A DNA stretch of 64,000 nucleotides from Plantago major (lineage: Eukaryota; Streptophyta; Magnoliopsida; Lamiales; Plantaginaceae). The DNA is taken from assembly GCA_026545765.1 (NCBI GenBank), contig CM048839.1:56669177-56733176 (forward strand). Direction: 5' to 3'. Positions 34,796-45,548 of the stretch are shown in pieces. Below the pieces are notes generated by a model. The model ran no database searches, was not told the origin of the DNA, and worked only from the letters and a program-made list of their open reading frames with translations. Within the stretch, counting starts at the first letter, position 1. Each line of letters opens with the position of its first letter. The position numbers and the translations under genes were made by a program.

Positions 34796-35600
34796 CTGAA
34801 TGGTTTAACTCTTTACTTGTGATATTTTTGTCTGATAAATCTTGTTATTTAATGAAATTTCTTTGTTACAGGCTGAATTAGAAACACAACAACAAGAGGA
34901 AGCTGCAAAGCTTACCTCAGAATTTGAGAAGGAGGCTTCCATAGCCTCATCACTTAAGGAACAGGAGCCTGTCTCACAGGTAGAAAATAATTCCTTAAGA
35001 TATAACTCAGATATGTGCTTTATACACTTGACTAATAAGTGTTTGTTTCTAATAGGCTCCAACTGAGAAGAAAAATGAAGAGACTGAAAAGTTTATCTCT
35101 TCAGAGAAGAATCCAGAGACTTCCAAGGTCTCTGAGGAACAAGTATCTGAACCTTCTGCAGAGAAGGTATTTCATTTAGATATCTATATTCTTCAAAGAC
35201 CAAATCTCTGATCATTTTTCTCAAACTAACACATTCTACTTAACAGGTTCAAAAAGAAGTAGAAGTTTCTGAGGAGTTGCCCACTCCATCCTCACAACAT
35301 ATGGAAATTGATGAGACATAAAGGCCTTCATCACAAGAAAAGATTCCAGAGACTGCACAAGTCTCTGAGAGACAAGTATCTGAGCCTCCAACGGAGGTAA
35401 TTGACCTCTCAGATATCTGAATTGTCAATAAAATTTTTCTTGATAAAATTTCCTAAGTGTTATGTTTCTAATCTCAGGTTCAAGCAGAAAGAAAGGTTGA
35501 TGAGGACCAGACTTCAAAGTCCCCACCTCACAACAAGATATCTTAGGAACTCCCTACCTCAGTAGTATAAGTCTACGAGCCTGCTGCATTCATTCAGGCT
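34796..35600 (+). other. Array of short intron-like units in the accessory gene of element B
   Basis: Four or five AT-rich stretches of about 65-95 bp with GT-type left and AG-type right edges alternate with coding-like blocks of about 100-130 bp. The blocks share openings such as GCTGAATTAGAAAC, GCTCCAACTGAGAAG and GTTCAAAAAGAAGTAG and carry repeated SEEQVSEPS-type peptide words. The same array is found in copy A at about 10975-11860. This looks like repeated duplication of one exon-intron unit. Splicing is an inference from the edges alone. Confidence 0.6.
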
Positions 35601-37660
35601 CAAACAAGTGTGCCAAAGGTTTCTGCATTCTCAACAGAAGACCTACTTACATTCTTCAAGAACCACACACTCAAGAAACATCTCAAGTGTTTCAGAAAGT
35701 GGCAAAAGCTCAGAAGCTCAGATCTGACTGAATTAACAAAGGTGACAGATCACCAATTGAGAAGCGTTAGAGCTTTTGACTTGGAGAATTATGTCCATGC
35801 TATGTTCCCAACAGAGCAGTACTCTTTTGCTACTCTAATGCATAAGGACTTTATCAAAGAAGTTGCACACAAGCTCATAGAAGATTTTGAGAAGGCAGAT
35901 GGTTAGACCAGAATGCAGATGGCATTCAAGCCTACTTTGCCCCAGACTCTACAGTACATACCCTCTGAACAAGAGGAAGTTAATGGGCAAATGGTCACTA
36001 TTCCAGAAGTGATCAATCTGGTCTCTGAAGACGAAGAAGAGAAGGAGACTGATGAGAATGACTATGAAGATTCTCCTTCTGACCATCACAAGGATGAGGA
36101 TGATAAGAAGGATGATGATGATGCCCCTGCACCAGGGACAGGAGGGATTACATAGAGGAAGAGTGCCTCAGCTGCTGAAAAGCACACTGAGAGGACATCA
36201 CAACAATCCCCTCCTCTATCTCCTCAGAATTCTACCCATGCATCTTCCCAACAACAAAAGGACACTACTGAACAAATAGTTGAGCACTCTGAGGAAACAA
36301 CTCAGAGGATATTGAATACCCAAACCAGAGCTGCTCAACTCAAACAATTTGGAAGACGAACAACAGCTCCATCTTCAACTGGAAGAAGAACTAGTTAAAT
36401 CCATAGATAAGCTTAATCAGCTTCAAGATCAATACTTACAAGAAATGGTAGCTTACTCTGAGGTCAAAGAGCTCCAGGATGCTGTAAATGCCATTGCTAA
36501 GGAGCTAGATACTGAAGAAGTATCTGAATCAAAGCATGATGCTAAGGCTGCATCACCTTCAAAAGATATACCATCCTCCTCTCTGAAAGGAAAGAAGCCC
36601 ATCTCTGAGATGGTTGCTGGACTAGAAAATCTTGAAAATGTCCAAGAGGATGAAGATCATTGGGCTGATGACTCAGATAATGAAGAAGAGAAGAAATTGG
36701 CAGAACACCGAAATGAGCGTTTGGTGATTTATCACTTGAAACGGAAGCAAATTGCTCCTGAAATCTTCAACCAACTGCCAAATATCCACGACTCCAGTGA
36801 ATACTTGACCAGATTTCAAGTACTGTCTAAACTGCATAAGTAGTTATCTTCTCAAAATGAAGCCGCCACTACATCAGTCCCTCCAGAGATGACGACCTTC
36901 ACTGAGCTCATCACTCAGAGAACAACCAGTCTGGTCATTGCTCAGAGAGACCTAGGCATGGTAAGGGATGATAATGTATCATTAGCTGAAAAAGCTTTTC
37001 ATGAGGCAAGTTACACTGCTGGAAAAGCAGATGCCATACTAGGCCCATTGGCAGAGCTCACTAATAAGGAAAATGGACTTATCAAACAAAATCAGGAGCT
37101 CAAAGCTGAACTTCAGAAGTTGGTCACTGCCTATAACTACTTACAAGGACATTTTGAGTCTCTCTCAAAATCCTTTATGAGACTTAGTCAGCCAACAGTG
37201 ACTAAGGGGGAAGGATTGTACAAATCTGGACCTCAAAGTCAGGGGGAATGGGAAGAAGGAGAAGGATATAAGAAGAAATCTGAGTCGGTGCTCGCCAGAG
37301 GACGAAGAAACAAGAAAACTTCCCAGCCACCACTCAGAATCAATGAGCCCTCCTCAAGTCAAGCTGCTTTGCAAATAGTAGCTACTTCCCAGAAACCTAC
37401 TGAAGGAACTTCAATGGTAACAAGGGCCATGGCATAAAAACCTCCAAGGAGTACCAAGGCTCCAAGGAGAAGACAAGTAAAAGGGATTGAAGAATCTTCT
37501 GAAGAAGAAGAAGAAGGCCACATCAAATCCCTGGGCAATGAAGAAGGCTGCAAAACTTTCACAAGAATTAATCTTGATGATGATAATGAAGAGACTAATG
37601 AAGATGAAGCTCATCTACACAGAAAAAGAAAAATTGATAGCCAAACTGAGCGCATAGCTG
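35600..37660 (+). CDS. Accessory gene of element B, acidic and coiled-coil middle
   Basis: In order: a short helical domain ending in MFPTEQYSFATLMHKDFIKE (about 35800-35865), VINLVSEDEEEKE (about 36010), a stretch of Asp, Glu and Lys (DDKKDDDD), long helical segments with ELQDAVNAIAKELD, a conserved TELITQRTTSLVIAQRDLGM, then a Gly- and Lys-rich tail. VINLVSEDEEE has the shape of a SUMO-interacting motif (hydrophobic core, then acids), which is a guess. The same order appears in copies A and C. Fossil; several breaks. Confidence 0.65.
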
Positions 37661-37668
37661 CAAAGCCT

Positions 37669-38424
37669 TTGGCATCTAAAACACCCTCTGGAAATACCAA
37701 GTCTATCCAGGGTGGTTCTTCAAGCAACCCTGCAAGGGAAAATTCAAAGCAAAAGAGGAATAGACTAAGAGCTGAAAAGAGAAAAAGTCAACTTCCACTC
37801 AGGCCAAAAGAAGCCAAAATTGAGTATGTGAAGACTGAAAACAACTCCTCTGTCTACAGGTGCATAAATCAGAAAAATGGCTACTGGATTCTGGAACTCA
37901 AACATTTACTGCTAAATTTAAGGTTTCCAGAACCAATCCATAAACAACTCATGGCATGGAGAAAAGACAAACCATTTTTTATTAACACCAGCCACATCAA
38001 AAACTGGTTGGATTTTGAAGTTATCAACAGGATAAAAGCCATGAAGAAGGACCTGTCTGATGAATGTCCTTATGGAAAGCTAGATGATGTGCACAAAATT
38101 CCCAATCTGATTGGAACAGGCACAAGGCCAAGACTTTTTGTGGAACCTTATGAGTCCTTCTACATGGATGAAGAACAGTACAAGGGTGACATCAAATATC
38201 TGAGGATCATATATGATTATTTCAAGCTATCAGATATCAAGATTGTGCATGCCTGGATATGGGGAAAGTATCTGTGGGTCAAGCATTTTGTCAAGAAAAA
38301 TCCTACCAAAACCTACAAAGAAGTCTGTGGATTTGCCAGAGACACAGAAATGATTGTCAGAACTCTTCTCTATGACTACTTTGATGATATAAAAAGGTTT
38401 GGTGATAGGAAATTTGCAGATTGA
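37669..38424 (+). CDS. Accessory gene of element B, conserved C-terminal domain
   Basis: This 251-residue segment is the best kept part of the gene. After a basic lead (KQKRNRLRAEKRKSQLPLRP) comes a domain with IEYVKTENNSSVYRCI, GYWILELKHLL, PIHKQLMAWRKDKPF, DECPYGKLDDVH, FYMDEEQYKGDIKYLRIIYD, WVKHFVKKNPTKTYKEV and DYFDDIKRFGDRKFAD. The counterparts in copy A (46024-46740) and copy C (minus strand, about 53390-52777) keep nearly all these words, with changes mostly between similar residues. I recognise no known fold. The aromatic and basic residues would suit nucleic-acid or protein binding, which is speculation. Confidence 0.75.
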   Translation: MASKTPSGNTKSIQGGSSSNPARENSKQKRNRLRAEKRKSQLPLRPKEAKIEYVKTENNSSVYRCINQKNGYWILELKHLLLNLRFPEPIHKQLMAWRKDKPFFINTSHIKNWLDFEVINRIKAMKKDLSDECPYGKLDDVHKIPNLIGTGTRPRLFVEPYESFYMDEEQYKGDIKYLRIIYDYFKLSDIKIVHAWIWGKYLWVKHFVKKNPTKTYKEVCGFARDTEMIVRTLLYDYFDDIKRFGDRKFAD

Positions 38425-38812
38425 TCCATGGAACTGTTTTGAAGACTTGAAGATTTTGAAGACTTAAAGACAAGTTTGTTAGGATGTTCACTTGGAGCTT
38501 GGTTACTCCTGTTGTCCTAATTTACTATGTATTTTGTATCTTGCTGACTGAGCTAAAGTGTATTTTATCTTGTTAAAGTTATCTGTGAACTTTCTATGTA
38601 ACATATCTGATGAACCTACTCTCAGATATCAATTTATAAAAAGATAACTTGTCAGCAAAGATCACACCTTGTGATTTGGTTGATGTTTACTTTCTGCACT
38701 TAATTATATGAATTGAAAGATCATACGAAATGATTAAGTGATGGATTGTTTCCTCATCCAGTTTTGTAATAGGTCAGATAGTCATCGTTGACTGATCAAA
38801 ATGGGGGAAATT
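38425..38812 (+). other. 3' non-coding region and polypurine tract of element B
   Basis: The region ends with GACTGATCAAAATGGGGGAAATT, with the purine tract at about 38799-38812, directly before the LTR. The same tract precedes the LTRs of copies A and C. Confidence 0.85.
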
Positions 38813-40414
38813 TGTTAGGAATATCTGTTTAGATTTTAATCAGCAACCTAATGACTTATCTTAGCTCAGAAAGGTGGTTAGTACTCTTGATTCACTTAAA
38901 CACTGTAAAAGAGGAAACTCACTAAGTATGATAGTCTAGCAAATCTTGTATAGGATTGTAGGACTCTGAATGTAAATTTTATTCCTCTAAAGAAGACCAA
39001 GAAGAAGGCATCCAGCTGGAAAAATTCAACGGATTTGAAGATTTGAAGACTGCACAAGATTGCTGAAAACAAGGATTTTCAGATACCTATGACCAGATAT
39101 CTTGAAGACACGGGCGTTTTTAAATAAACAGTATTGCAAAAGATATTTGAGAAATAAAAGGTTTCTGAAACGGGGAAAGTGCCCACAGATATCTACACTC
39201 AGATACCTAGGACATAAACTATGTTTCTGAAAAGAAATATATTATAACAAATTGTTTCAACAAGTGGTATCTAGAGTTGTGATAATCTCTGGAAAAGGAC
39301 GTGCAAAGCATCAGAGAACTCTGATACTATAAGATCTTTGATACAATGCATAGCTCCGTTGGCACTACAGGACAACGTATTGTACAATGCATTGAATGCG
39401 CGGACATAAATGTCTGAACAAAAACGGTAGCTTCTGAAGAAGACAAACGTACCACAGTACTATACTCAGATATCAATAGTTTGAATTTGATTTAAGCCTA
39501 ACGGATACTATTCAAACGGCACTCAAATTCATCTATAAATATCAAACACTTAGACTGCTTGAGAATACACCTTAGAACACTGAACTCTCATTGAATACTC
39601 TCACACAAGCTCTCGCAAGCACACTACTTACCTTCAAGCTTTCTGTTGCGACCAAAGCTCTTGATTCTAAGTAGCACAAAAGTTCTAAGTGTCCTGATCC
39701 TTAACAAGCATTGTTATTTGTGAAAGAGTTGAATTAAGATTTCATATCTAAGATTCATTCTCTTGAACACTTATCATAGACTTGGGTCAGTAAAGAACAA
39801 GATACCATACATTGCAAAGTGTATTAAGTATACTTGATTCTCAGAGCTATCTGCATAACTGAACAAGTTATTAAAGAAGCTCACCTGACAAACTACCTTA
39901 ATCAACACCTTAATTGGCGTGGAGTACAGGAAGTACTTAGTTTGGGAAACTAAGGAACAACTCCAGGAAAGAGGTTTCTGAGTACAAGAAGTACTTGGCT
40001 GTGAAAGCCGGGGAATAACTCAGGGGGAACACTTGGTTGGGAACCTAGTGTAATTAGGAATCGAGAGAAGATACTTGTAAGGTTACCTCAATTATCTGTC
40101 TTAGTGGATTCTAGGTCTAAGAAAGGCCGAAGTGGATTAGTTGAAGGATTACGCCACCTTCAGATACCACTATAAAAAGACTTGTGTTATTTACTTTCTG
40201 CATTTTATTACTTGATTTATTTACCTTGCAAAGTACTTACACCTATCTTGCTAAACACGTGCACTTATCATAGAAAAGTCTTCCGCTCTCTGAATATAAG
40301 TATCAGATATCTTCACAGATATCTGAGAAACTGTATTTATCGACAAAAGTTTTAAAAGACTATTCACCCCCTCCCTCCCTCTAGTCTTTTACTTTGCCGT
40401 TATCTGGACCAACA
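38813..40414 (+). repeat. 3' LTR of element B
   Basis: Partner of 23354-24959, ending in GGACCAACA and followed by the duplication cagtt. Confidence 0.93.
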
Positions 40415-41568
40415 CAGTTAATCTATCATACCAAGCCCTAGTAGCTTGTTTCAATCCATACAAAGCTTTGTGAAGCTTGAAAGCATAATCAGGATTAAAA
40501 GGGTCAACAAAGCCTTTTGGTTGTTCTACAAGTGTCTCCTTGTCTATGTATCCATTTGGAAAAGCATATTTAACATCCATTTGAAAAAGCTTAATATTCA
40601 AAACATGTGCTATGGCAAGTAAAGGTCTAATAGACTCAATCCAAGCAACATGAACAAAAGTTTCATCAGAGTCAATCCCTTCAACTAGTGTGAAACCTGA
40701 GCTACAAGGCGTGCCTTATTTCTAACAATCACACCATTCTCATCACTTTTGTTCTTGTAGATCCACTTAGTCCCTATCACATTAGCCTTTGGGGGCTTAG
40801 AAAACAAAGTCAAAACAATGTTTTTTGAGAATTGTTGTAGCTCATCTTGCATAGCATTTATCCAATGGATGTCCCTAAGAGCTTCAGTAACATTCTTAGG
40901 TTCAGTGGATGAGACATAGCAAAAGACATGTACCTCAGAGGATGTGATAGACATAAACACACACAGTCTCACAAGGTGTCAATAATCGACTCATGTCTTG
41001 CCCCTGGTGTGTATTCCATCAGTTGGATTACCAATCACTCGAGTGATAGGAAGATCCTTTCTGCTTCTGATAGATGGATCTTGTCTACCTACTGCATCAC
41101 CTACCAGTTCTTTTGATTCAGCATATGACTCTTCTGGTGTATGAAGAACATCGGAAGGTGTAGTGCGCACACTGGTGTCTTCTGCTTCATTGTTCTCAGG
41201 TGTGTGTGGAACACTACTGGCAGAATCAGCTTCTCTTCTTTGTAGCTCTTGAGATAAAATTCCTGGGTTTACTGCTCTAGGTATAAGAACATATTCTACT
41301 TCTCTTTTATCTATTTCAGCAACAAGTTCTCCTTCAACACTAGTAGAATCGTCCAATACAACATTGACTAACTCCTGAACGATCTTTAGCCTTGGATCAT
41401 AAATCCTGTGGACAAGATAGAATGACTCTATCTATATCTTGTAAAGTGCAGTTTCTACACTCAACTATCACAAATTCCTGAAGTGTCTTGGGATCAAAGA
41501 GCTCAGAATGGATACCATGAGTATTACCAAATTGAACAAGTTTTTGAGTTTCAGACACCGAATCATTA
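40415..41568 (-). CDS. Element E pol: reverse transcriptase N-terminal part and upstream linker
   Basis: Read leftward from about 40990: [56 protein letters not shown] and LYGLKQATRAWYDRL, which are Copia reverse transcriptase motifs. The reading is interrupted at 40415 by element B and resumes at 23353. Upstream (41356-40991) is an acidic spacer with HTPE- and TPSDVLHTPEE-type words, like those between integrase and reverse transcriptase in Copia elements. Fossil with several breaks. Confidence 0.85.
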
Positions 41569-42510
41569 TCAGTTGCTACTCAAGTACCAACTACTATCAT
41601 GCGAAGTTGTATAGGTATTGGGGATTTCAGAATTCTTCCTGAGAAATTCAGACCATATGCACCTAGAGTAATCAATTGACAACAGAGATTCAAGTGTATT
41701 GAAAACACTATCAAGTTTTCCCACAGACAAATTACTAGAAGTGACCATATCAGAACTGGTCTGTTTACGAGAGTCTAATGACATATTGTACTTTACTGAT
41801 TTATCAAGATTACCAGCATGCACAAGATTACAGATAACATGATCATTAAACATGTAACAGTTATCATTTGACCTAGTACCTGTCATTACACAACAACTTA
41901 ATCTATCAAAGACTTCACATGATTTCTTACCAAACCACACATTCAGGTTATCATCACATAGTTGACTAATACTAATTAGATTAGTAGTCAAGCCATCTAC
42001 CAGTAACACATCTCTTAGAGCTGGAAATCCTGCTACATTCAACACACCCTTACCAATGATCCTGCTATTGCTTCCACTACCATAGATGACAGTCCCTTTG
42101 GTGAGGGGAACAATCTGCTTTAAGTAGGCCTTAGTACCTGTCATGTGTCGGGAACACCCACTATCGAAGTACCAAGTACCTGCAGGGTTAGCCTCAACAG
42201 CATAATACACAATATTGTAAACATTCTTAGGTATCCAGACTTTCTTGAGTTTGAGTTTACCATTAAAAACAACAGAGTTATTGGGTAGTGTAGTGGTAAC
42301 ACTGAGAACACTACTGCTGGTATCACCAGTACACGATTTGTTGCAATCAGACAGTTTTTGTTCTTCTACAGAAACACTAGTCTTGGGTGTTTTCAAGGAT
42401 TTCTTGTATCTTAAGCAATAAAATTTAGTATGACCAGGTTTAATGCAAAATCGACACACAAAAACCTTTTTGTTCATTTTAGCAGGCAATCCATTTTCTT
42501 CTTCACACAC
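41569..42510 (-). CDS. Element E: second zinc knuckle and protease region
   Basis: CRFCIKPGHTKFYC (near 42440-42400) is a CCHC knuckle. GTWYFDSGCSRHMTGT (near 42170) is the retropepsin active-site segment, followed by GSGSNSRIIGKGVL and DVLLVDGLTTNLISISQLCD, wording typical of SIRE-like Copia. The terminal part is not recognisable as integrase. Fossil. Confidence 0.85.
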   Translation of the reverse strand: MCEEENGLPAKMNKKVFVCRFCIKPGHTKFYCLRYKKSLKTPKTSVSVEEQKLSDCNKSCTGDTSSSVLSVTTTLPNNSVVFNGKLKLKKVWIPKNVYNIVYYAVEANPAGTWYFDSGCSRHMTGTKAYLKQIVPLTKGTVIYGSGSNSRIIGKGVLNVAGFPALRDVLLVDGLTTNLISISQLCDDNLNVWFGKKSCEVFDRLSCCVMTGTRSNDNCYMFNDHVICNLVHAGNLDKSVKYNMSLDSRKQTSSDMVTSSNLSVGKLDSVFNTLESLLSIDYSRCIWSEFLRKNSEIPNTYTTSHDSSWYLSSN

Positions 42511-44240
42511 AGGAATTGAGTGATTACTAGAATCATGTTTGGTAGATGGGGACAGGGTCTAGCAAAAGCTGTTGTAAACTCAGACTTGTATTTTCACTAG
42601 TACCTAGGTCTAGCATTTCATTAGAAGTAGAATTTCCTGTGTTCAAGTTAGTCAAATTAAGCTCAAGAGAGTTAAGCTTAGTAGTTACCTTTTCCACTTC
42701 AATTTCCCTTTTGATGATAAATACCTCCAAATCCAGGATTGTGTCCTGCAGAGACTTGCTCAGAACTATCAGGTATTCAGTTTCCCTGAGTAAAGCCTTT
42801 TCATTCTAAGTAGATTTTTTCCAAGCTTTCAACACATCCTCTAACAAATCATCAAGTTCCTTCACGAACTCTTCTTGGCTCATATCCTTCTCAGTATCAT
42901 GATCAGCTTCAAGATCAACTGTACCACTCATGCAGTGAGGATATTCTTGATCACAGTACACCAATAATTCTAGTGTTTCGGTACAGAAGTTCTGTATGTG
43001 TTCATCATCTTCCTCAATGAAGGTCTCACTTCTAGTGCTCTCATCAGTAATATCATCTGCAACACCTGCAAAGAAAAGTTCCTGCACACTAGTGTTATCA
43101 GCAGTGTTTGCACAACACTGGTTATCACCATAATAGCTATCACTCCAGTTGACTTGTGAGTGTAATGCTGTAGTATGAACTTCATCTTCCAAAAGAACTT
43201 CTTCTTCATCTTCTTCTGTACCTGTTTCATCATCATTCAAACAAACCCAATACGAATTTCCCTTCTTGTGAAGAGTGTTAACACATTCATAAGAATAATG
43301 ACCAAAGCCTTCACATGCATGACACTGAGTTCTTTTTAGTTTTTCTGAATCCTCATACATGGGTTTATTGTAAGAATACTTCACTATTGCTTGGGAGGGG
43401 AATTTGGATTTTTCAGAGGGACTACTGCTTGGACCTGCTTTGAACTTGCCTTTTAGATCAGTTTTTTGAAAACGTTTTAACATAGCCTGGACCCTCTCAT
43501 CATCATCTTCATCTGTTTCTAGTATTTCCGAAGACTTTGACTTAAGAGCAATGCTACTATCCATGACAACACTGGTAGAGTTGTTTAACCCTAGCTCAAA
43601 ATTTTTCATAATATTCATCAAGGTTTGAAGATCCATAGTGGCTAAGTTCTCAGCAGTTTCCATAGCAATCTTTTTTATTTCAAAACATTTTGAAAGAGTC
43701 CTAATAGCTTTATAAACTACTTGCTTGTTTGACAAAGGGTCTCCAAGCACATATGACTTTTCGTTAGAAATATCTAAGAGTTTATCAAAATAGGAATCAA
43801 TATCCTCTTCCTCCTCCATCTTAAGGTTTTCGAAACGACTTAAAAGCATTTGAAGTTTTGATTCTCTCACACTCAAATCTCCCTCACAGTGCCTTTGGAG
43901 AATATCCCAGGCCTGTTGAGCAGTCGAGCATGTGCGAATCAGTTTGAACATGTGAGGATTCACATAACTAAAATGGATATTGAGAGCCTTCTCATTGTTG
44001 TTTGCATCGGCAATCTCTTTATCTGAATAGTCACGTTCAGATTTTGGGGCGCAGTCCTTGTCAACATCAGGAGGTAATAATGGCAAAAAATAACCATCAA
44101 TAACACTTCTCCATACCCGGATATCAATAGATTTGATATGCGAGCGAATACGAGTCTTCCACAGATCGTAATTGGATCCATCCAGAATAAGTAACCTGTT
44201 GACATTAGGATTAGTAAAATCCGTGATACCAAATTAAAAC
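42511..44240 (-). CDS. Gag of element E (UBN2 type)
   Basis: Reading leftward from about 44240: a Copia Gag with DIWKTRIRSHIKSIDIRVWR-like opening, QQAWDILQRHCEGDLSVRES, DIDSYFDKLLDISNEKSYVL, VYKAIRTLSKCFEIK and LMNIMKNFELGL, which are UBN2-family signatures. It then has a zinc knuckle CHACEGFGHYSYEC near 43325-43285 and a long acidic tail (ETGTEEDEEEVLLEDEV). It would form the particle and package RNA. Fossil with few breaks in this part. Confidence 0.88.
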
Positions 44241-44260
44241 ACCTATGAGTTAGGTGCTTG

Positions 44261-44272
44261 GCTCTGATGCCA
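44261..44272 (-). other. Primer binding site of element E
   Basis: On the minus strand TGGCATCAGAGC lies two bases inside the right LTR. It differs by one base from the usual initiator-tRNA site TGGTATCAGAGC. Confidence 0.85.
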
Positions 44273-44274
44273 AA

Positions 44275-45548
44275 TGAAAATGTATGGACCGGGATTTGGT
44301 ATAGGATAGACAAGTGTATTCAATACACCAAAGAATACTATAGAGTAGTATCTTCGATATGCCGTATTAAACATTGTATATGGCAAGTCAAACACTTATA
44401 CTAATTAAAATAACCAAAGAGCACTATTACTTAGTGTCTTTGATATAGAATGAAACAGTGTATTTAAACTACAGAATTTAAACACACAAGTAGAATAGCA
44501 ACAGCGGAAAAGTAAAAGTAACTTAGTGTATTCAGTACACCTATGAACACTATCAGAAAAAGTCTTTGATATACTGAATTGAGTAGAGTAATAACTAGGA
44601 AAGTAAATTACTCTAACACACTACTAATCTACTGAACAAGATAAGTACACAGCAGAAAGTAGACACACCAAGTTTGGATTTTCTAGAAGGTTAATATATT
44701 ATAAACTTTCGAGCCTTATAGGCAAATGTAACTCACTACAATAATGAATTACAAGGACACTCCACAACTTAATTTCAGAAATCCAAGCTATGGATGAATA
44801 AGCTACTGAATTGACACACGATTCTACTATAGCACCAACTAGATTGAAGCTTAGACGAATATCAAGGCCGTGTAGTGAATACACTCAGAACGGCTGTATG
44901 AACTCGTACTTTGGGTGAACTATGACTTGTATCTTCGAATTCTTCTCTTATGAATATTTCCTTTGCTCACTTCTTCAATAAGGAAAGTGCAGATTTGCTT
45001 TCCTTATTGTTTCTTCCTTTATGCTTGTTTTACACGCTTTCCTTCATCTTTGATTTCTTTCCTTCTTGTTTCAGCCGCCAGTCATATACTTGGAATATTC
45101 AGATTTCCTAAGCATATATCCTCAATAACTTTGTCGTAGATTCTCCTGGTGTCCAATAAGGAAATAATTCTTCTTTGATCAGATTTGATTTCCCACTTGG
45201 CTTCGAACTCTTTCTAGGTTTCGATTTCGAATCCCTTGACTTCTTTGAACCTGCACAATTAACCTAAAACCGTGGAACTAGGTTAAGGTTAATTTAGGAA
45301 CATATCGAACAAGTACTAAAGCTGCAATTCGAATAGGTGTTGTGAAAACACCATCGTAACACCTGTACTTTCTAACCTGTTTAATGTCCTAAATCAGATA
45401 AGTCAACTTGGAAACTAGTGAAGTTGAATAAAGACAAAATATAGTAAATCAAGTGCAATTACAAAGTGTAGTCTTAGAGTTCTGAAAACACTGACTCAAG
45501 TGCAGTCTTAGTGTTGTGAAAACACTGACTCAAACACTTGCACTTTTA
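44275..45548 (-). repeat. 5' LTR of element E
   Basis: Begins TGAAAATGTATGGACCGGG on the + strand and keeps the unfilled sites of both insertions found in the left LTR: CATATACTTGGAATATTC (about 45085) and CCAATAAGG (about 45157). The outer edge is placed at 45548 by the aagag duplication, though the last dozen bases have no partner in the left LTR. Confidence 0.82.

Larger units (their letters stand above)
23354..40414 (+). mobile_element. Element B: long Copia LTR retrotransposon with accessory gene
   Basis: LTRs of 1606 and 1602 bp (23354-24959 and 38813-40414) enclose a tRNA-iMet primer site, gag, protease, integrase, reverse transcriptase, RNase H, a 5.5-kb accessory gene and a polypurine tract. 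The perfect duplication cagtt lies at 23349-23353 and 40415-40419, inside the reverse transcriptase of element E. LTR length, order and the extra gene after pol fit the SIRE/Maximus lineage. All structural landmarks are present, but the coding parts carry several breaks and gag is split by a DNA transposon. The LTRs differ by a few percent over the parts I compared, suggesting an age of roughly one to a few million years at usual plant rates. Confidence 0.92.
13514..45548 (-). mobile_element. Element E: Copia LTR retrotransposon (probably SIRE/Maximus-like), split by later insertions
   Basis: The element lies on the minus strand: upstream LTR and primer site on the right (44275-45548; 44261-44272) and downstream LTR on the left (13514 to about 21157). 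The 5-bp duplication aagag lies at 13509-13513 and 45549-45553, inside copy A. Recognisable parts, in its own order, are Gag with a CCHC knuckle, protease, reverse transcriptase and RNase H; I do not recognise an integrase domain. It carries three later insertions: a WHIRLY2 pseudogene and a Helitron in its left LTR, and element B in its reverse transcriptase region. It is clearly broken. It is younger than copy A and older than B. Confidence 0.88.

Noticed and set aside
34805-34881. Transmembrane anchor at the end of the reading that stops at 34881.
   Set aside because: The hydrophobic tail is translated from an intron-like AT-rich stretch, and is not kept in copy A.
32902-38424. An intact host gene cluster.
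   Set aside because: It lies between pol and the LTR of element B and recurs in copies A and C at the same place, so it belongs to the element.
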